Source: Argopecten irradians (Eukaryota > Mollusca > Bivalvia > Pectinida > Pectinidae). From it: a stretch of DNA of 64,000 bases. Below are positions 58,418-64,000 of the stretch, in pieces. The stretch covers positions 61,726,567 to 61,790,566 of the forward strand of contig NC_091135.1 in the NCBI RefSeq assembly GCF_041381155.1, written 5' to 3'. The position numbers and the translations under genes are program-made. Each line of letters begins with the position of its first letter. The first letter of the stretch is position 1. The notes below the pieces were generated by a model. The model had not been told where the DNA came from. It did no database searches and saw nothing but the letters and a program-made list of their open reading frames with translations.

Positions 58418-58803
58418 TAGGTGTCGGTTACAAAGTGAGGTTTCTGCAGAAATAAGGAGCCGATTTTTCCATAGCATGGCTAGATTTTGAGATAATTTGA
58501 CAAGGAACACACACATCCATTCCTCTGGATCCATCATTACGTTTTATGGTTGTATCACTGCTCAGAAGTAGGCGTAAGTTGCGATTTAAAAATCGAAGCG
58601 TAACAATCATTGTAAACATGCGATTTTCGGACGTTTTGATGCTTATATACCGAATGTTTCATCACGTATATCCCAAAATGGCGTTTCTACTTAATTCTGC
58701 CAAAGCACAACTCATTTGGTCAACTTATTAATTAGTTATCGATGTTTAAACAATTTAGCATTGACATGAGTGGGCCCTGAAAATTTACGATCTTTTAATC
58801 ACG

Positions 58804-59607
58804 GAGTGCAGTGGCGTAGGAAGATGAAACGTCATGGGGGGGGGGGGGGGGCAAAGGTCCTCAATATTTTGTTACCCCCCCCCCCCCGCCACACCTGCAG
58901 GAGGAGATTAATTCAACTCCCAAACCATATAATATATGCTTTATGTACATTTTTCATATATCACTAAATTTAATCCTTGTACACATTTATAGACAGTGGG
59001 GTCGCTAAAAGGAAATTAACGAATACGCAAATTGGCCAAATTAGCGTGTGAGCGTCGAAGGCGCAAGATTTTGGTGTTTTATTAGGGGTCTGAGGGTGAC
59101 CCCCGGGATGAGTTTTATGTAATTAGATGATTTTGCGATCGCCCGAAAGCACGAGAAATTTGGTGTTTGGGGGGTCCGGGGGTCTCCCCCGGGAAAAATT
59201 ACAATTTAGAATAGCTTAGATGAGTTTTACGATGCATTTTGATAAATTTGCAAGCGCCCAAAGGCGCGAGAATTCGGTGTTTGGGGGGTCCGGGGGGGTC
59301 TCCCCCCGGGAAAAAAATTACGATTTAGAATGGCTGAGATGAGTTTTACGATAAAGATTAATGATTATAAAGCGTTCTTAACATGGTAATTTTTCGATTT
59401 AAAGCTACCTTCATTTAGAAATGATAATTGTGTCGTCATAACATTATGGAACCCTACTCGATCTGAATATACCGGCTTCACACCATCGGTACATTGTTGT
59501 GTAACAGAAAAAAAATGAATTAAAAAATTTCAGTCGGCGAAAATGGGGGGGCAAAAAGACATGTTTGCCCCCCGTCCTGGGGAACGGGGGGGGGGGGGGG
59601 GCAGTTG

Positions 59608-59640
<33 letters not shown>

Positions 59641-59660
59641 CTTCCTACGCCCCTGGAGTG
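58804..59660 (+). mobile_element. GC-rich TIR element 'CAGKGGCGTAGGAAG', copy C (complete)
   Basis: It begins CAGTGGCGTAGGAAGATGAA at 58809 and ends GCTTCCTACGCCCCTG at 59655. GAGTG is present immediately on both sides (58804-58808, 59656-59660). The interior repeats three modules (GCGAGATTTTGGTGTT..GGGGGTCCGGGGG..CCCGGGAAAAA..TTACGATTTAGAATGGCT). Long G and C runs, including a C run of about 30 at 59608-59639, make the exact length doubtful. It contains the empty site of the element at 11789. Confidence 0.8.
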
Positions 59661-59671
59661 GACTCGAAATT

Positions 59672-59750
59672 TTGAATACGGAGTATACTCTTTGGATACG
59701 GAGTATACTTTTTGGATACGGAGTGGACACATTTGGATACGGAGTGGACA
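59672..59750 (+). repeat. Short tandem repeat 'TTTGGATACGGAGTGGACA', 4 copies
   Basis: Four imperfect copies of about 20-22 bp (GAATACGGAGTATACTCTTT, GGATACGGAGTATACTTTTT, and so on) follow the transposable element directly. Confidence 0.8.
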
Positions 59751-59759
59751 ATTGTAAAT

Positions 59760-60795
59760 GATAATAATTACATCCATTCATGTGGACGGTATGATATTTA
59801 TTTGAGTTGCATTAAATTATTTTCGTTTAACAATTATTGTATTAATTAATAATTGATGTTTATAGGGACCATGAGTTCGATGCAGCAGAAAGGGCAAGAG
59901 GTGCGAGGTAACGAAGAAAAGGAAACGTGAGCAAGCCAGATGAACCTTCCCGAAAGCCGCTTTTTAGTTAGGGAATTTCACCGAGCCCACGACACCAAAA
60001 TCCTTTCACATGTTAGACGTGGACTCAATCTTTAAGACTGTGAGTGTATTTAGGTCAAAATCGCAAAGACAACGATACTTTTTTTTTGTGAAAAACAATA
60101 ATCAGTGTTGATCGATGCTATGAAAGAATAAAACAATTTCACTTGTAAAACAACTTGGTTTCTTTATCAAGTAAATCAACATACATGGACATGTATGATT
60201 ATGATTTTTGCACAACAGCACCTAACCGAAAAAAAAACTTATCAGAGAACTTTCTCTTCTTGAGTCATTAAAAACTCTGGAAAATATTTCGTAAAACTAT
60301 GAAGTAATAAAATATTTCAAAGCCATGCTAAAGTATATCATTATGATTCACTATTAATTGTGATGACATCATAACAATGATTATAATACAAAATGATATA
60401 ATGTGAGAATAAACACCAAAAGTCGGCGAGAGCTCCACTGTAAAAAACTAAATTTATTTCTGACTCCTGGTTACGTAAATTCTGAAAATCAAATAAAAAC
60501 AAAAATTATATCTTTTAAGCACAGACAGTCATTAAAGTGAACTTATGTCAAAAAGAAAAGTAAAGGACTAGCTATATTTCAATAATAAAAACATCTGTTC
60601 TGCAAATGTGCCAACCAAATACATGAATGTAGATATTAATCATGGGGGTGTCTTCTCACTTAGCCAACATTCTGAATTTTGAGGTATACAGGTAAGGTAT
60701 TTTGGGTGTGAAAGATAGAACAATAGCAGATAATTACAGGTAAGGTTATAGACTGTTTCATAAAACTTCCAACTTTTACGGGTTTGTACTTTATG
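59760..60795. other. Non-coding stretch with possible decayed exon
   Basis: Positions 59868-60036 are less AT-rich and follow a TTTATAG acceptor-like signal, but all frames stop within 35 codons. From 60040 on it is plain AT-rich sequence without definable repeats. Confidence 0.35.
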
Positions 60796-60799
60796 TTAA

Positions 60800-61155
60800 A
60801 GATGCTCCACCGCCGACAGAGCATAAATGATATTAATCATTTGAACAATAATTGGTGTTTAATCGTGTACAAATATGCCTAATTAACACAAAAAATAATA
60901 TAAAATAATTTATTTCGCCTTTAGTGCATGCGCAATCAGTACTTAATTCCATATAGGATATAGTGTCACGGAATTTTTTCGGGATGCAATTAATTATTTT
61001 TCATATTTTTAACTTGAAGTAAAATTAGAAGCTCAAACTTTTCAATGGTGGTAATGGTGTAAAGTAAGTAACTTTTGTAACAGAAGAAAAATACTAAATC
61101 GTCTGCTCCTGTTTTTTAGAGTGAAAAAATACCATTTGTCAGCGGTGGAGCATCT
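60800..61155 (-). mobile_element. Complete 356-bp TTAA-flanked MITE, identical to the copy at 581
   Basis: TTAA lies at 60796-60799 and 61156-61159. The reverse complement of this element matches 581-936 base for base on reading, and the lengths are equal. This implies very recent mobility, gene conversion or an assembly artefact. Confidence 0.92.
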
Positions 61156-61159
61156 TTAA

Positions 61160-61780
61160 GAGAAAAAACGCTGGATATTTAAGTATTCATTTTTAATGAA
61201 TATATTAGAATGGACACAAAAAGTAATTTTATTTTAAACATAGCTACTACTATACTTTTAAATACATTAGTTAAATAAATTTCATTTTTAATAAATATAT
61301 ATCAGAATGGACAAAAAAGTAATGACATTTTGAACATAGCTACTATTTTTTTAGTTATTTAATTCACAAATAAATATAAATCAGATTAAAAGTAACTATA
61401 TAGTGAGAATAAAATATTTTGAAATTATTTCCACCTAAGTTCATCAGCAAGCAGCACTAGAAATGTTTTTCATCACATTTTTTACAGTGCATATTTTAAT
61501 ACATGTACAGTTCTTTACTGCAAATGTAGTAAATGAGATAAAATAAAATAAAAAAACAAAACGTTAAATTCTACATCTTTTGTAGAATAGAGAGAGAGAG
61601 AGACAGTAACAATTGTTGGTCTCAACCTGACAGCAATTTTCTCTTTCTAAGCAAAAGAAATTATTGTACCCAAATTATTTAATTCCTTTACATTTTGTGT
61701 ATTTAATAATTGAATTTATTTTAACAAGCTAGGATTTCTGACATAATATGGTTTTTATAAAATTTAAACTTCATACACCT
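61160..61780. other. Non-coding, no recognised feature
   Basis: AT-rich; a short (GA)n run is near 61588-61603. Nothing else can be named. Confidence 0.5.
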
Positions 61781-61784
61781 TACA

Positions 61785-62350
61785 TTTTATAACGAAATGG
61801 AATTCATCTTCAATATCATCATTACAAAATTAACATATTCTTTGATTCTTAGGTATATTCCTGTATCTTCCCCTATCTATATTCAAATCATGGGCAGATA
61901 ATCGGAATTTAGATATGTTTCTCTTAACTTTAATGTCTAGAAAATTATTTGAATAAGGTTGACAAAAATAATATGTTTGTATGAATTTCCTTTAGATGAA
62001 TCATTTATCAAACGTATACATTCCTGTCTAAAAAGATCTTCTAATTTGAGTTTAAATCGATAAGAATCAGATTTAAGAAACGATTTCAAATCATATTCAT
62101 GTATATGTATATATATATAGCCCCAACCACAATTGTTTAATTCCAATCTAGACTGAAAAATCCAGCTATGATTATTTTCTTCGATTTCTAATTTCCCTGA
62201 TAATAGATAAAGAAACTCTTCTAAGTTCAATATTTACCATAGCATTATTTATGTTTTTCTACACACCAAGTACTCTTTTAAAGAAACTGCTTTGTACATT
62301 TTCAATGTCAGGAGCTTTATGAAATCCCCATATTTCACATCCATAATTCA
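61785..62350 (-). pseudogene. Second LINE ORF2 C-terminal remnant, frameshifted
   Basis: On the minus strand pieces in successive frames read CEIWGFHKAPDIENVQSSFF, NAMVNIELRRVSLSIIREI, a Trp/Leu-rich middle (97-codon ORF 62230-61937), and RLSAHDLNIDRGRYRNIPKN followed by EDEFHFVIKC. These are hallmark phrases of the post-RT region of invertebrate LINEs. At least one stop and one frameshift separate them. It is a different lineage from 57482-58137. Confidence 0.75.
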
Positions 62351-62970
62351 AAACACTGCTAACGTAAGAATTCACTATTTCGATTAATTTATTATAACAA
62401 CACTTACATGTATCTCATATATTAGGAAAATATGTACCATTATTGCTCAAACAGCCTAATTAACGATGATAAAACAGCATTATATAGTCATTAATGCAAA
62501 TACCATCTAATTATATGTACCAGTTCTACAGAGAGGCTATCAAGCATTATTATAATTATCAGAAGACACTATTTTTAGAATTAAAATTGGAAATCATACA
62601 TTTTATTTGTTTTTAAACACAATGGCATGTGTATGGCTGACCTACATTTGTACTCATTTAAATGCGGTTGACCTCTCATTTAATGCGATTTTTATTAATT
62701 TATCTTCCTCTGTATTCATATCTAACTTCCATAAACACATCTGTTGAATTAACAAATATCTATAATGATGATTTAATTTGGGAAATAAGATATTAATAAG
62801 TTTTGTAAAGTCCACGTGTTCCTAGGATTTGAAAAAGGGGCAGGGTTTGGGCAAAAAAATTGGGCATCTTTTCGCCGACATAAAATGCATTTTATATTAC
62901 GACAAGCTAATATCAGAAACAATGTATAAAGAATTGGCCTGCCTGGATAAAGTCGCTATTTACGTAAAAT

Positions 62971-63037
62971 GGTCAAAACAATTTGCATAAATTATGATGA
63001 CGACCGGTGGCCTGGTCAAAACAATTTGCATAAATTG
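62971..63037 (+). repeat. 23-bp direct repeat
   Basis: GGTCAAAACAATTTGCATAA ATT occurs at 62971-62993 and again at 63015-63037, separated by 21 bp. Each copy contains ATTTGCATAA, an octamer-like (POU-type) sequence. Confidence 0.85.
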
Positions 63038-63179
63038 AATTCGCTTATTTATATTTCTGCCCGTCATTTGCATATGTGTACGTATCTGCGCAATTTCCGG
63101 TTGAAAGAAGGTCACACTAAAGACAAGATTTTTGGCGATATTATTACGTAAATATGAAATAATGTTCAGCAATTATATA

Positions 63180-64000
63180 TAAAGCAATTAAAATTAACAA
63201 AACAATCATGAACGGCCATGAGCGAGGTCTTTGTAACACGTGTGTAAAACTAGGAAACTTATGAAGTGAAATCGGTTGATAGCTTGGATCTGACGCACTA
63301 TTCCATACTCAATACATACTCGTAGGGCCTACCACGATAAATACCGTACAGTACGCCTATGTTGTACCGATATTATTTAAGCAATGATATAATGACAATC
63401 CTCATCAGACTTATGCCAAATGAAGTGGAAGTTCTCTGTTATCTTTTAGAATCTCGATCGTTAGTTTTCACGACATGCCGGAAAATGTTCTTTATACACT
63501 AGACAAAGTTGTCGTACAGGTCTGTGATGTCGATCTAATATTATTTATATTACGTGAAGCATTATCCAAATAAAACAACATAATGCATGTTAACTGTTTA
63601 CTAAATAGAGTATTAACAACAAAACTTGTCGGAAGCGACAGTTCTTTTGTTTAGAGAGTGTGTCTACGGCATTCTTTTGTGACACATATGCGTTAGTCAC
63701 GTGATTATTCAGTGCGGGAAACACAGGCATGTGTGTTTGTTTACGTAATGTCTGATTGCTGAATGTAAACAAATACGGACACAACCTGCTTGGCTTACTT
63801 TTATAGCATATTTTTTCAATTTTCTAACCAGCAAATTAAAATTAAAACTGGGAAAATGTAGAGATAAAAAACAATAAGGCCTTCTACTGAAGTAGACTAT
63901 ATCAAATTCATTTTTATTTTGAAATATTTGTATACATGTATTAATTAGATTTATTTACCATGCAATCTGAGTGAGATATATCCAATTTGATTATGCAGTG
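63180..64000. other. Right edge, no recognised gene
   Basis: There is a CACGTG site near 63698 within a stretch of more balanced composition (63460-63780), which could be a promoter region of a gene outside the window. Only short ORFs are present. Confidence 0.3.

Overview
The window is eukaryotic nuclear DNA, AT-rich, with spliced genes, long introns and a very dense load of small transposable elements and tandem repeats. Gene content (a TDP-43 orthologue, a BTB-BACK-Kelch protein, a MARVEL-domain protein) and repeat style (short DNA elements, tRNA-derived SINEs, LINE tails, minisatellites) fit a lophotrochozoan, most likely a bivalve mollusc. That placement is inference from the sequence alone.

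Three genes are well supported. (1) A plus-strand TARDBP/TDP-43 orthologue at 1431-6918 has four coding exons that join in phase to a 489-residue protein with N-terminal domain, nuclear localisation signal, RRM1, RRM2 and a Gly-rich C-terminal tail. (2) A plus-strand kelch-like protein at 21472-23310 has its whole 612-residue coding sequence in one exon, preceded by a splice acceptor, so at least one 5' non-coding exon lies upstream. (3) A minus-strand gene at 46351-38423 has four coding exons, all joined in phase 0. They encode a 196-residue four-helix MARVEL/CMTM-like membrane protein. Its first coding exon follows a splice acceptor, and a possible non-coding first exon with a consensus donor is near 56303. 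Genes 2 and 3 are convergent.

Layout. 1-1430: two TTAA-flanked MITEs and the TARDBP 5' flank. 1431-8300: TARDBP, with a MITE in intron 1, a SINE and a hairpin-ended repeat in intron 3, and a presumed 3' UTR. 8300-21470: intergenic and KLHL 5' region packed with at least six families of small inverted-repeat elements, many with intact target-site duplications and some nested, plus a tandem duplication that looks like a promoter and first exon. 21470-24050: the kelch-like gene. 24050-38420: intergenic, with two TA-flanked inverted-repeat elements and 51-bp and 29-bp tandem arrays. 38420-56300: the MARVEL gene; its first coding intron holds a 46-bp satellite of about 5.5 kb, and a 32-bp minisatellite lies upstream. 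56300-64000: GA microsatellite, two decayed LINE 3' ends, a GC-rich inverted-repeat element, another TTAA MITE, and a possible first exon at 58392.

The most informative material is the mobile DNA. Several families can be delimited to the base from flanking duplications, and two insertions have an unoccupied paralogous site inside the window. Two 356-bp TTAA MITE copies 60 kb apart read as identical in opposite orientations. One family has a 30-bp minimal derivative with its target duplication intact. Five dispersed repeats share an unusual terminal hairpin.
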